Positions 51,804 to 60,936 are shown, counted from the stretch's first letter. The stretch is DNA of 64,000 nt from Actinoplanes sp. TBRC 11911 (GCF_012933445.1 NZ_JABBNC010000020.1:1-64000), one strand, 5' to 3'. Notes: generated from the letters alone by a model not told the origin. A program made the numbers and translations.

Positions 51804-52284
51804 GGAGCCGGCGAGAAGCCTCGCGCTTGGCGGTCCGCACGGCCCGCTTGACCGTACGCTGCGAGCGATCCACCGCGTGGCTGGTGCGGTACCCCACGCC
51901 CGGGCGTCCCTCGGTGTCCACGGCCGCGAGCAGCAGCCCACCCAGCAGGCCCACGTTTTTCAGGTAGTCGCCGCCGTCGTTCTTCGGGTTCCGGACCAGC
52001 GTCGACGGCACCAGACCCGCCGCCAGCACGGCCGCGGCCGGACGGGTGACCCGGCCGGTGGCGAGCGCTGCACCGGCCAGCACGTCGGCGGCCGCCTTGA
52101 TCCGCACCAGCGTCTTCGGGTCGGTCGGGATGCGCGGGTCGAGCCGCTCCAGCAGTGGAGTCAGCCGGTCGGTCACCGGACGCGCGGTCTCGACCTTGGC
52201 ATCCGGGCGGATCAAGTCGCGGACCCCGTTGACCACGAAAATCGAGGCGAGCATGGCGCGGGCGGCGGAGCGTACGGGTTTCAT
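51790..52284 (-). CDS. DoxX family membrane protein
   Basis: A 164-residue protein with four hydrophobic segments: RAMLASIFVVNGVRDLI, LVRIKAAADVLAGAALATG, AAAVLAAGLVPSTLV and VGLLGGLLLAAVD, as in the DoxX/DUF4260-like fold. The NPKNDGGDYLKNVGLLGG stretch is typical of actinobacterial DoxX. Ends with a basic cytoplasmic tail. Role unclear; DoxX relatives influence redox state or quinol handling. Confidence 0.85.
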   Translation of the reverse strand: MKPVRSAARAMLASIFVVNGVRDLIRPDAKVETARPVTDRLTPLLERLDPRIPTDPKTLVRIKAAADVLAGAALATGRVTRPAAAVLAAGLVPSTLVRNPKNDGGDYLKNVGLLGGLLLAAVDTEGRPGVGYRTSHAVDRSQRTVKRAVRTAKREASRRLPKAG

Positions 52285-52312
52285 GAAATTTGTTATACCC
52301 GCAGTACGGGCT

Positions 52313-53518
52313 TCATACCGGCTGGGTACGCAGGTAGCGGCCGAAATGCGGCACGGTGAACGCGACGGTGCCGCGTTCCCCCGAGTAGATCAGACCCTTT
52401 TTGATCAGCGCGTCGCGCGCCGGGGACAGGCTGGCCGGCTTGCGGCCCAGGGCGGTGGCGATCTCCGCGGTCGGCACCGCGGCGTCCATGTCGTTGTCCG
52501 GTTCGCCGGAGAGCGTGGCCATGGCCCGCATGTACTCCCGCTCGGCCGGAGTGGCCCGCTCGAACCGTGAGCCGAAGAAGCCCACCGCGAGCTCGGCCTC
52601 CGCCTCCGGCGCGGCCACCCGCACGTCCGCGTCGGTCACCGGCGACTGCGGCGCGTGATCCCAGGTCGCCTTCCCGTACGCCTGCACGAAGTACGGATAC
52701 CCACCGGACTTCTCGTACAGCAGGTCGAGCGCCTTGGCCTCGTACTCCACGTCCTCGCGATCCGCCGGAGCGCACAGCGCGAGGTCGGCCGCCACCCGGT
52801 CGAGACGATCGATGCGCTGGTATCGGAAGAGCCGTTCCGAGTAGGACTTCGCCGCGGACAGCACGGCCGGCAGATGCGGCAGCCCGGCCCCGACCACGAT
52901 CAGCGGCGCGCCCAGCTGGGACAGCTCGTGGCAGGCCGCGCACAGGGCCGACACGTCGTCCGGCCCGAGGTCCTGCATCTCGTCGATGAACAGGGCGATC
53001 CCGGTGCCGACGTCGGTGGCGAGTGAGGCCGCGTCGGTGAACAGCTCGACCAGATCGATCTCGATGTCGCCGGAGTCGGCACGGCCGCGCGCCGCCGGCA
53101 CGTCGATCCCGGGCGCCCACTGATCGCGCAGCTTGGCATTACTGTCGTTGGCCCGCAACGCGAACGCCTTGAGCACGGCCAGCACCTCGTCGACCCGGTC
53201 CGGGTTGCGGTGGTGCGGCGCCAGCTCGCGGATCGCCATGTGCAGGGCCGCCGACACCGGGCGCCGCAGCGATTGGTCAGGCCGCGCCTCGATCTTGCCG
53301 GTGCCCCAGAGCCGGCCGATCGCCGCGGACCGCAGCGTATTGAGCAGGACGGTCTTGCCGACCCCGCGGAGTCCGGTCAGGACCAGGCTGCGCTCGGGTC
53401 GGCCACGCGCGACCCGTTCCAGCACGACGTCGAAGGCGTCCAGCTCGCGGCCGCGCCCGGCCAGCTCGGGTGGGCGCTGACCGGCGCCGGGAGCGTAGGG
53501 ATTCCGGACCGGGTCCAC
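52313..53518 (-). CDS. AAA+ ATPase with C-terminal winged helix
   Basis: About 401 residues. Walker A GLRGVGKTVLLN near residue 52 and Walker B IALFIDEMQDL near residue 180 with sensor-1 (IVVGAGLPHL) define a STAND-like AAA ATPase of the type found as archaeal-style or TnsC/Cdc6-like single proteins in actinobacteria. The C-terminal 80 residues form a winged helix (SPARDALIKKGLIYSGERGTVAFTVP), so it may bind DNA. GTG 53518 (DPVRNPYAPG) is preferred; the GTG 57 bp further upstream is possible. A cluster of CTAG motifs precedes it. Its function is unknown. Confidence 0.85.
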   Translation of the reverse strand: MDPVRNPYAPGAGQRPPELAGRGRELDAFDVVLERVARGRPERSLVLTGLRGVGKTVLLNTLRSAAIGRLWGTGKIEARPDQSLRRPVSAALHMAIRELAPHHRNPDRVDEVLAVLKAFALRANDSNAKLRDQWAPGIDVPAARGRADSGDIEIDLVELFTDAASLATDVGTGIALFIDEMQDLGPDDVSALCAACHELSQLGAPLIVVGAGLPHLPAVLSAAKSYSERLFRYQRIDRLDRVAADLALCAPADREDVEYEAKALDLLYEKSGGYPYFVQAYGKATWDHAPQSPVTDADVRVAAPEAEAELAVGFFGSRFERATPAEREYMRAMATLSGEPDNDMDAAVPTAEIATALGRKPASLSPARDALIKKGLIYSGERGTVAFTVPHFGRYLRTQPV

Positions 53519-53540
53519 GGCTTGCACAGTATCGGGCCGT

Positions 53541-53612
53541 CTAGCGAAAAGGCTAGAGTCTTGAGTCGACCTCACTCTACCGGTGTCTAGCTCTGATCCT
53601 AGAAAGCGCTAG
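53541..53612. promoter_or_regulatory. cluster of five CTAG motifs, candidate operator
   Basis: CTAG occurs at 53541, 53553, 53587, 53599 and 53609. Two pairs have an identical 12-bp pitch (CTAG-N8-CTAG), and the first pair is a six-base inverted repeat (TCTAGC with its complement around GAAAAG). CTAG is rare in GC-rich actinobacterial DNA. The cluster lies just upstream of the ATPase gene and at the 3' end of the LppU-like gene. Confidence 0.6.
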
Positions 53613-53614
53613 AG

Positions 53615-54214
53615 CTACTTATGCTCCTGCAGGCACAGCACGAAGTCGAGGTCGTCCAGCGAGCTGTCGTAGAAGTACCACTTCGTGTAGCCCGGGACCT
53701 TGGCGCACTTGCCCTCCGCGTCCTTCTCCCCGGTGGTCTTGCCCTCGATGCGTTTGAGCACCTCGTACGTCCCCGACGTGCAGACCGTCTTACGCATCTC
53801 CGGGTCATCGTCGCTGCCCTCGTTGACCACACAGTCGCCCTGCTTGGCGCTGAACCGCGCGTCCTCGCTGCCCACCGGCGCGGCACCCGGCCCGGCGGTG
53901 GCCGAGTTCGTCGGCGCGGCGACCGCGGACGGCTGATCCCGCCGATCGTTCAGCAGCCATAACGCGGCGCCCAGCCCGGCCACCGCCAGCACGCTCAACG
54001 TGACGACCAGCGCCACCATCGGAGTGTTCCGCCGGGGCGTCTCGGGCGGCGGCGTCGCCCACGTCTGGTGGTACGGCAGCGGTTGCTGCGGGATCGGAGC
54101 CCACGGCTCCGGCGCGGCGTCGCCCCACGGGTCGGAGGGCTCCGAATAGTCCTCCTGCCCGCCGGACGACCAGGGTGGGCCGGGCGGGCCGGAAAATGGG
54201 CCGTTATGCGGCAT
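53615..54214 (-). CDS. LppU/SCO3897-type secreted protein
   Basis: A 199-residue protein: a 60-residue Pro-rich cytoplasmic head, one transmembrane helix at about 67-88 (MVALVVTLSVLAVAGLGAAL), an Ala/Thr linker and a C-terminal domain (about 115-199) with four cysteines (GDCVV, KTVCTSG, GKCAKV, FVLCLQ). The spacing fits the LppU/SCO3897 family of unknown function, and disulfides are expected outside the cell. ATG 54214 follows GGAGGG. Confidence 0.8.
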   Translation of the reverse strand: MPHNGPFSGPPGPPWSSGGQEDYSEPSDPWGDAAPEPWAPIPQQPLPYHQTWATPPPETPRRNTPMVALVVTLSVLAVAGLGAALWLLNDRRDQPSAVAAPTNSATAGPGAAPVGSEDARFSAKQGDCVVNEGSDDDPEMRKTVCTSGTYEVLKRIEGKTTGEKDAEGKCAKVPGYTKWYFYDSSLDDLDFVLCLQEHK

Positions 54215-54348
54215 CGGGACCCTCCGGAAGCGGATGTTCGCTGCCTGCCACCGTAGCGTGCGAGGACGACCGCACCATGCACGGAATCGCCGCAGGTGTC
54301 GGCAATGCGACGCGGAAAGCGACTTTGTGACCACTACGTTGCACGACC

Positions 54349-55026
54349 GTGTCACTACTTCTCGTGATCTTCGCGGCGCTGTACGGCGGCGCCACCGCCG
54401 CGTTCCTGCCCACCGTCGCGCATCGGCTCTCCGTCCGATTCGGAGAGCCGGCGCGATCTTCCTGCGCCGGCTGCGGCGACATCTATCCAGCTTGGGTACG
54501 CGTCGGCGCCGCATGCCGGTGCCACCCCGGCTCGCTGATGATCGTCCCGGTCGGCGCCGTCACCGCCGCGGTGCTGGCCGTCGCGATCGGACCGTCCGCG
54601 CTACTGCCGGTCTACCTGGTCGCCACCGTCCCGGCATTGCTCCTCGGGGTGATCGACCTGCGCTGCCGGCGACTGCCCGACCGTCTCGTCGGCACGCTCG
54701 CGGTTCTCGCCGCGGTGCCGTCCGCGATCCTTCGGCCGTCGATGATCGGCCCAGCGATCGCGGCCGGCGGGGTAGTCCTCACGGCGTACGCAATGATCGC
54801 CGTCTTGATGCCCGGCGGCCTCGGCCTGGGCGACGTGAAGCTCGCCGGTGTCCTGGCCCTGATCGTGGGTTTCGCCGGTTGGCCGGCGGTGATCGTCGGC
54901 GTGATCGCGCCCCACCTGATCAACGGCCCGATCGCGATCATCCAGTTGGGGCGCGGCCGACGGACACCGCTCGCGTTCGGACCGGCGCTGCTGGCCGGCG
55001 CGCTGATCGCGATTACAACAGCCTGA
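54349..55026 (+). CDS. A24 prepilin peptidase-like membrane protein
   Basis: A 225-residue membrane protein with about 7 helices. Both aspartates of A24 aspartic peptidases are present: GVIDLRCRRLPD (D in D-x-x-x-x-x-L-P-D) and GLGLGDVKLAGVLAL. A CAGC...CRC zinc-like pair occurs in the N-terminal loop. It would cleave type IV-pilin-like leaders, but no pilin genes are seen nearby. Converges on the EndoQ-UvrD gene with a 14-bp overlap. Starts at GTG. Confidence 0.88.
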   Translation: MSLLLVIFAALYGGATAAFLPTVAHRLSVRFGEPARSSCAGCGDIYPAWVRVGAACRCHPGSLMIVPVGAVTAAVLAVAIGPSALLPVYLVATVPALLLGVIDLRCRRLPDRLVGTLAVLAAVPSAILRPSMIGPAIAAGGVVLTAYAMIAVLMPGGLGLGDVKLAGVLALIVGFAGWPAVIVGVIAPHLINGPIAIIQLGRGRRTPLAFGPALLAGALIAITTA

Positions 55027-58000
55027 GCTGGCGATCCTTGGGACGGGACGGAACCGTGTCGCCGAGCCGCTCGAACAATCCGGAGTCGATCGCGTCCAGG
55101 AACGGCGTCGGCGACTGCTCCCGCTCGCTGCCGTGCCGGAACCGTCGCGCCGCGTGGCTCACGAAGAGACGGTCCTGCGCGCGGGTCAGGCCCACGAAGA
55201 ACAGCCGGCGTTCCTCGGCGGTCTCCTCGTCGGTCGGTGCCCCGCCGGGCCAGCGCAGCGGCAGCAGGCCGTCCTCGCAACCGACCAGGAAGACGACCGG
55301 GAACTCCAGGCCCTTCGCGGCGTGCAGGGTGAGCAGGTTGACCGCCTCGGCGCGCCGGTCCAGCGCGTCCACCTCGGCGCCGGTCGCGATCTCCTGCAGG
55401 AACTGCGGCAGATCGTCACCGATCTTGTGAGCCAGCGGCATGAGCAGGTCGGCCGCGGTCCAGATGTCGTCGGGGGCAAGGTGCTCCGCGTCCAGCGTCG
55501 GGGCGGCGTACCGCTGGGCCAGCACCTGCGCCGTCGTCTTGACGCGTGCCGAGAGGGGATCGCGCCCGTTCGCGTGCCGCAGCTCGCGGGCGATTACCTG
55601 CACGCCGGCCCGATCGCGGAGCCGGTTGTGCGACCGCTTCTGCACCGGCACGCCGGCCCGGGACAGTGCCTCGAGGATCGGCCCGGACTGCGCGTCGGTG
55701 CGGTAGAGAACGGCGATGTCCGAGAACGACAAATTGCCCATCGCGGCCGTCCGGGAGTCGACGCGGCCCGAGTCGAGCGACCGGTGCGACAGACCGCCGA
55801 CCAGCTCGTCGATGGTGCGGACCACGAAGTCGGCCTCGTCCGCGACGCTCGCCGCCCGGTAACGGCCGACCAGCGACGCCTCCGGATCCAGCCGCGCCGG
55901 GTCCAGCCGACGGCCGTTGACCAGCGTGGACGGGGCGATGGCCTGCACCGCGGCGGCGAGGATCGGCGCCGACGAGCGATAGTTGCGGGTCAGCCGCACC
56001 AGCCGCGCGTCCACGAAGTCCTCGTTGAAGCGCAGGAAGTATTTGACGTCGGCGCCGCGGAACGAATAGATCGCCTGGTCCGGGTCGCCGATCGCGCACA
56101 GGTTGCCGTCCGCGGGACTCAGCAGCCGCAGCAGCTCGTACTGGACCTCGTCGACGTCCTGGTACTCGTCCACGAAGATCCATTGCCAGCGGCGCCGGTA
56201 CTTCTCGACCAGCGCCGGCTCGTCGCGCAGCAGTGCCACCGGCAACGTGATCAACTCGTCCAGGTCGACCAGGTCCTGCTGGCGCAGCAATTTCGCGTAC
56301 GCCAGATCGTCGTCCCCGGCCTGCTCCCGCAGCTCGGTCCGTTCGTTCTCGTCGGCGATCCGCCATTTGGCGCCGAGCCCGGCGGCCTTCGCGTTCTCCT
56401 TCAGGATGGTCAGGCCGACCGAGTGGAACGTGCCGACCGTGATGTCGTCGGCGTCGGCCCCGAGCAGGGCGTCGAGACGTTCGCGCAGCTCGGCCGCGGC
56501 CCGCCGGGTGAAGGTGATCGCCAGGCAGCGTTCCGGGACGACGCCGAGCTCGGCGCAGAGGTAGGCGATCCGATGCGTGAGCGTGCGCGTCTTGCCGGTG
56601 CCCGGGCCCGCCACGATCAGGAGCGGGCCGCCCGGGGCCGAGGCCGCGACCCGCTGCATCGCGTCGAGCCGGTCGAGAAGGCCGGTGCCGACCTCTTCCA
56701 TGCCGGCCAGCATCGGCTCGAACGGCTCGTGCGGGCTGGGCGGCGGAGTGAGCGGCGGCGGGCTGGCCACCGCCGGTTTTTTCGGCTCTTTGGCGGCTTT
56801 AGCGGGCTTTACTCGGGGCGCCGGCGGTTCCGGCTTGCGCTGCTGCGGAACGTCGAACAGGGTTTCCACCTGCGGCGCGCTCGCGCGATTACGCAGCTCA
56901 CCCGGCTCGAAGAGGGTGATCACGCCGTACTCGCCGTCGTAGCCCGCGACCCGCCGGACCGCCCCGCGACGCAACCGCTCGATCGCCTCGCGCAGGTTGT
57001 CCCCACCGGCCTGCCCGATCGCGTCGACCGGAATCTTGCGCAGAATGTCCAATTCGGACCCGAGCGTCGCGACCAGGTGATTCAGCGTGGCCTCGACGGT
57101 CTTCGACTTCGGTCCCACGCCGTTGATCTCGCCGAGGATCTCGTGCAGCTGGATCAGGTGCTCGACGTGGATGTCTTTCTGATAGCCGTCCGGGCGATCG
57201 GCCAGATCCTCGACCCGGCTCAGCACGCCCACGGTCAGCGGCTTGCCGCACTCCGGGCAGCGGCCGCCGTTCTCCCTGGTGCGGGCCGGTTCCCAGGCGA
57301 TGCCGCAGGCCCGGTGCCCGTCCGCGTGGTACTTGCCCTCCTCGGGGAAGAACTCCAGCGTGCCGGCGAGCCCCTTCCCGTCGCGTACGGCGAAATAGTC
57401 GGGTTCGCCGGTGAACAGCGTCGCCTCGCGGGCCAGCGCGGCCGGCGAATGCGCGTCCGAGTTCGAGACCAGCCGGTATCGGTCCAGGCTGGAGACTCGC
57501 CAGTTCATCTCCGGGTCGGAGGAGAGGCCGGTCTCCACGGCGGTCACGTGATCGGCGAGATCCGCGTAGCAGTCGGCGATCGCGTCGAAGCCGGACTTCG
57601 AACCCAGCGCCGAGAACCACGGCGTCCAGATGTGCGCGGGCACCAGGTAACCGCCGGACTCGAGCGCGATCTCCAGCAGGTCGCGCGAGTCCAGCCCGAG
57701 GATCGGCCGGCCGTCCGCGGTCAGGTTGCCGATGCGGCCCAGGGCCGTGTTGAACTTGGCCGCCGACGCGAAGTCGGGCATGTAGATCAGGTGGTGCACC
57801 TTGCGAGTGCGGTCGTCCCGCTTGTAGATCGTGGAGATCTCGACGCTGAGCATGAAACGCGCGCTCGGGCTTTTTTGGAGCGAGCCGGGCAGCCGCCTGG
57901 TCACATCGGACTCGTCGGCCAGCCGGTACAAACCGGGCCCGGCGTCGACCAGATTCTCCTTGAGATGGTCGAACCACGCGGGGTGGGTGAAGTCGCCGGT

Positions 58001-58162
58001 CCCCAGCAGCGCGATTCCCTTACGCCGCGCCCACCAGGCCAGATTCGGCAGTGTCAGATCACGGCTGCACGCGCGCGAATACTTCGAGTGGATGTGGAGG
58101 TCCGCGACGTATGTGTCCGCGGTGACCGAGGACCCTGCGTTATCCGAGGGCACGCGCTGCAT
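55013..58162 (-). CDS. endonuclease Q-type PHP nuclease fused to UvrD helicase
   Basis: A 1049-residue fusion. Residues about 15-430 match endonuclease Q: ADLHIHSKYSRA, GTGDFTHPAWF, VEISTIYK, KVHHLIYMPDF, GNLTADGRPILGLDS, AHIWTPWFS, SNSDAHSP, FFPEEGKYHADGHRACG and a CPEC zinc pair near residue 300, then helix-hairpin-helix-like INGVGPKSKTVE. After a Pro/Lys linker (about 440-500) comes a UvrD/PcrA superfamily 1 helicase with Walker A AGPGTGKTRTLT near 520, VGTFHS, VDEYQDVDEVQYELL, GDPDQAIYSFRGAD, TRNYRSS and LHAAKGLEFPVVFLVG. EndoQ nicks 5' of deaminated or abasic bases; the helicase could displace the strand. ATG 58162 is preferred (GGAGGG upstream). Confidence 0.93.
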   Translation of the reverse strand: MQRVPSDNAGSSVTADTYVADLHIHSKYSRACSRDLTLPNLAWWARRKGIALLGTGDFTHPAWFDHLKENLVDAGPGLYRLADESDVTRRLPGSLQKSPSARFMLSVEISTIYKRDDRTRKVHHLIYMPDFASAAKFNTALGRIGNLTADGRPILGLDSRDLLEIALESGGYLVPAHIWTPWFSALGSKSGFDAIADCYADLADHVTAVETGLSSDPEMNWRVSSLDRYRLVSNSDAHSPAALAREATLFTGEPDYFAVRDGKGLAGTLEFFPEEGKYHADGHRACGIAWEPARTRENGGRCPECGKPLTVGVLSRVEDLADRPDGYQKDIHVEHLIQLHEILGEINGVGPKSKTVEATLNHLVATLGSELDILRKIPVDAIGQAGGDNLREAIERLRRGAVRRVAGYDGEYGVITLFEPGELRNRASAPQVETLFDVPQQRKPEPPAPRVKPAKAAKEPKKPAVASPPPLTPPPSPHEPFEPMLAGMEEVGTGLLDRLDAMQRVAASAPGGPLLIVAGPGTGKTRTLTHRIAYLCAELGVVPERCLAITFTRRAAAELRERLDALLGADADDITVGTFHSVGLTILKENAKAAGLGAKWRIADENERTELREQAGDDDLAYAKLLRQQDLVDLDELITLPVALLRDEPALVEKYRRRWQWIFVDEYQDVDEVQYELLRLLSPADGNLCAIGDPDQAIYSFRGADVKYFLRFNEDFVDARLVRLTRNYRSSAPILAAAVQAIAPSTLVNGRRLDPARLDPEASLVGRYRAASVADEADFVVRTIDELVGGLSHRSLDSGRVDSRTAAMGNLSFSDIAVLYRTDAQSGPILEALSRAGVPVQKRSHNRLRDRAGVQVIARELRHANGRDPLSARVKTTAQVLAQRYAAPTLDAEHLAPDDIWTAADLLMPLAHKIGDDLPQFLQEIATGAEVDALDRRAEAVNLLTLHAAKGLEFPVVFLVGCEDGLLPLRWPGGAPTDEETAEERRLFFVGLTRAQDRLFVSHAARRFRHGSEREQSPTPFLDAIDSGLFERLGDTVPSRPKDRQLRLL

Positions 58163-58241
58163 CCTGTCACGCCCTCCGGTGCTCTCACGAATCGCCACGC
58201 TCTAGCAAACTCACCGATCTTGATCTTTAGTCCTTGATCTC

Positions 58242-59453
58242 TCAGCTCGTCCGTAACTCGATGACGGTGACCTGCGGGGGCGCACCCACCCGGACCGGCG
58301 GGCCCCAGAAGCCGGCGCCATTGGTCACGTACACCGGCATGCCATCGACGGTGCCGAGGCCGGACACAATGGGTTGTTGCAGCTTGACCAGCAGGTTGAA
58401 GGGTGCCATCTGGCCACCGTGCGTGTGCCCGGAAACCTGGAGATCGACCCCGAAGGGGGCCGCCTGCTCGGCCGCCGCCGGTTGATGCGCCATCAGCACG
58501 ACCGGCCGGGTGCGATCTCGGTCACCCAGCGCCTTGGCGAAGTCCGGCGGATCGCCCACATCGGCCCCGCCCAGATCGTTCACCCCGGCGAGGTCCAGGC
58601 CGGCGATCTCGAGGCGCTCGTTCCGCAACGGCCGTACGCCGAGACGGGCCACCTCGTCGACCCACTCCCGGTAGCCCGAGTAGTACTCATGATTCCCGGT
58701 CACGAAATACGCCCCATGCCGCGACTCGATGTCGGCCAGCGGTGCCGCGAACCGCCCCAGTTCCGCCACGCTGCCGTCCACCAGATCACCGACGACGCAC
58801 ACGATGTCCGCCTGCACCGAATTGATCAGCGAGACGATGCGCCCCACGTGATGGCTGCCGGTGAGCGGTCCGAGATGGATGTCCGAGACGACGGCGAGCC
58901 GAGTGCCGTCCATGGCGCGCGGCAGCTTGGCCAGGGGCAGTTGAACGCGGTCGAGCTGCGGGGCTCCGAGTGCGGTCTTGACGCCGTAGCCGGTCACGCC
59001 CGCCGCGGTGAGTCCGGCGAAGATGGCCGCCCCGCGCGCGAGCAGGAGGCGCCGGTCAATCCCCTCGGCAGCCGCGCCCGGATCGGTCTGGTCGGTCGCC
59101 GGTGCCGCGCCAACTGACAGGTTTGCCGAGACCTTTTCCCCCGTACGCCTGGATGCCCGAACCCACGTCAGCCTCAGCACCAGGCGTGGGATCTCGAGCA
59201 CGAGCAGCACCACGAGCAGGTAGAACATGACGGCCAGCCACAGATATCCGGGCCAGGCCAGCCAGGAAAGGTAACCGGCCCGGACCCCGATGAGGGTCAC
59301 CGGCACGAGCAGGCCGAGAACCACCGCGACGACGTTCCCGATGCGTCGCGCGCGGCCCTTGGGCAACGGGTCCCGGACGAGCCGCTTCCATAAATAGGCG
59401 TGTATCAGGACGACAAGGAGCAAGGCCACCCCGACGAACCCCAGCAAGTCCAC
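58242..59453 (-). CDS. membrane metallophosphoesterase
   Basis: A 403-residue protein with four N-terminal helices (residues 1-95), a fifth near 140-160, then an extracytoplasmic calcineurin-like phosphoesterase: VVSDIHLGPL, CVVGDLVDG, FVTGNHEYYSG, MAHQPAAAEQAA, SGHTHGGQ carry all metal ligands. YaeI/YkuE-like enzymes act on lipid or nucleotide phosphates; substrate not readable. Start GTG/ATG at 59453. Confidence 0.92.
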   Translation of the reverse strand: MDLLGFVGVALLLVVLIHAYLWKRLVRDPLPKGRARRIGNVVAVVLGLLVPVTLIGVRAGYLSWLAWPGYLWLAVMFYLLVVLLVLEIPRLVLRLTWVRASRRTGEKVSANLSVGAAPATDQTDPGAAAEGIDRRLLLARGAAIFAGLTAAGVTGYGVKTALGAPQLDRVQLPLAKLPRAMDGTRLAVVSDIHLGPLTGSHHVGRIVSLINSVQADIVCVVGDLVDGSVAELGRFAAPLADIESRHGAYFVTGNHEYYSGYREWVDEVARLGVRPLRNERLEIAGLDLAGVNDLGGADVGDPPDFAKALGDRDRTRPVVLMAHQPAAAEQAAPFGVDLQVSGHTHGGQMAPFNLLVKLQQPIVSGLGTVDGMPVYVTNGAGFWGPPVRVGAPPQVTVIELRTS

Positions 59454-59609
59454 TCCTCATCGCGCCGCCCGAAGCGGTTCTCGGCCACGGGAATCCCGCA
59501 CCCTAACCCGGCCACCCTGTCAACGTCCTGAGTGGCCCGGCCGATGCTCAACGACCGAGAGCCCACTCGCGCGGGAGGTTCGGGCGAGCGGGGCTTGGAC
59601 CGCGGTGGG

Positions 59610-59852
59610 TCAGCCGCCGGCGAACGGGGGGAGCACGTCGACCGTCGCGTTCGCCGGGAGCGGAGCCTGGGGGTCGTGGCAGCTCACGCCGTCGACCAGG
59701 AAGCTGGCCGCCTTCAGTACCACGCCCAGGCGCTCGCCGTGGCGGCTCGTCAGCATCTGCTGCAGCTCGCTCAGCGACGCGGCCTCGGCCGGCTCGCTCG
59801 ACTTTCCGCCGGCCGCGGCGCGGGCGCCGGCGAAGAAACGGACGGTCAGCAC
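59610..59852 (-). CDS. moaD: MoaD family sulfur carrier
   Basis: An 80-residue ubiquitin-like protein ending in FAGG, the C-terminal Gly-Gly that is adenylated and thiocarboxylated to carry sulfur for molybdopterin synthase. VRFFAGARAAAGG at the start and VDVLPPFAGG at the end are family hallmarks. Starts four bases after moaA stop; partner of MoaE at 51378. Confidence 0.95.
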   Translation of the reverse strand: MLTVRFFAGARAAAGGKSSEPAEAASLSELQQMLTSRHGERLGVVLKAASFLVDGVSCHDPQAPLPANATVDVLPPFAGG

Positions 59853-59856
59853 CGCG

Positions 59857-60876
59857 TCAGCCTCCGATCGCCGACATCGGGCGCGCCGGCTGCAAGAACG
59901 TGGGGTCGTCGATGTCGTGCCCGGCGCGCTTGCCGAGCGTGGCCGCCTGCCAGGCCATCGCGATCTCCCGATCGTCGGCGCCGCCGCGGAGCAGCTTGCG
60001 CAAATCGCTCTCCTCGGTTGCGAACAGGCAGTTGCGGACCTGGCCGTCGGCGGTCAGCCTGGTGCGGTCGCAATCGCCGCAGAACGGCCTGGTCACGCTG
60101 CCGATGACGCCGACCCGGGCGGGCTCGCCGGCCGCGTCGACGTAACCGGGGACGAGCCAGGTCTCGGCCGGCGCCGTTCCACGTGAAACCGAATCGGGCT
60201 GGAGCGAGAAGGGCGCGAGGCCGGCCAGGATCTCTTGCGCGGTCACCATCTCGTGACGATCCCACTGATGCTGGGCGTCCAGCGGCATCTGCTCGATGAA
60301 GCGCAGTTGATACCCATACTCCAAAGCGAACCGCAAGAGCGCGGGCGCCTCGTCCTCGTTGACCCCGCGCATCAGCACGGTGTTGATTTTGACCGGTGTC
60401 AGCCCGGCCTTGGCGGCGGCGCGCAGGCCGCGCAGAACGTCGGCGTGCCGGTCGCGACGGGTCAGTGCCAGGAAGCGGGCCGGGTCGAGCGTGTCGAGCG
60501 AGACGTTGATCCGGTCGAGGCCGGCGTCGCGCAACGAGCCGGCGAGGCGTTCGAGCCCGATCCCGTTCGTGGTCAGCATGATCTGCGGCCGCGGCGACAA
60601 CCGGGCGACCGCCGCGATCATGCCGACGAGTCCGCGCCTGATCAGCGGCTCGCCCCCGGTGAAACGCACGTCTTTGATGCCCAGCAGCTCGACACCGATC
60701 CGGACGAGCCGGACCACCTCGTCGTCGGTGAGCTGCTCGTCACGCGGCATCCAGGCGAGACCCTCGGCCGGCATGCAATACGTGCAGCGGAGGTTGCAAC
60801 GATCGGTCAGCGACACGCGCAGATCGGTCGCGACCCGGCCGAAACGGTCGGTGAGCGCGAGTCGCTGGTCTCTCAT
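59857..60876 (-). CDS. moaA: GTP 3',8-cyclase
   Basis: A 339-residue radical SAM enzyme that starts molybdopterin synthesis from GTP. The first 4Fe-4S cluster motif is CNLRCTYC near residue 27-34, GGEPLIR follows, and the second cluster is FCGDCDRTRL plus C in RNCLF. The chain ends in GG, the C-terminal tail needed for catalysis. The gene contains a parS-like sequence at 60175-60190. Forms a unit with moaD. Confidence 0.97.
   Translation of the reverse strand: MRDQRLALTDRFGRVATDLRVSLTDRCNLRCTYCMPAEGLAWMPRDEQLTDDEVVRLVRIGVELLGIKDVRFTGGEPLIRRGLVGMIAAVARLSPRPQIMLTTNGIGLERLAGSLRDAGLDRINVSLDTLDPARFLALTRRDRHADVLRGLRAAAKAGLTPVKINTVLMRGVNEDEAPALLRFALEYGYQLRFIEQMPLDAQHQWDRHEMVTAQEILAGLAPFSLQPDSVSRGTAPAETWLVPGYVDAAGEPARVGVIGSVTRPFCGDCDRTRLTADGQVRNCLFATEESDLRKLLRGGADDREIAMAWQAATLGKRAGHDIDDPTFLQPARPMSAIGG
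60175..60190. promoter_or_regulatory. parS: parS-like site inside moaA
   Basis: CGTTCCACGTGAAACC holds GTTCCACGTGAAAC, one base from the parS core. It falls in the coding sequence of moaA, about 58 kb from the cluster at the left edge. parS sites within genes are common near origins. Confidence 0.75.
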
Positions 60877-60927
60877 GAATCGAATCTAGCCGCTCCCGCC
60901 GCGAACTGCTGTGATCGATTTCGCCCC

Positions 60928-60936
60928 TGTGGATAA
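60928..60936. promoter_or_regulatory. perfect DnaA box upstream of moaA
   Basis: TGTGGATAA, the complement of TTATCCACA, sits in the 77-bp gap between the moaA start and the fructosamine kinase stop. It could regulate moaA or titrate DnaA near the parS-like site. Confidence 0.65.

Noticed and set aside
55133..58237. Plus-strand frame of 1034 residues opposite EndoQ-UvrD
   Set aside because: Antisense of a gene with complete nuclease and helicase motifs; composition is typical of a GC-bias shadow.
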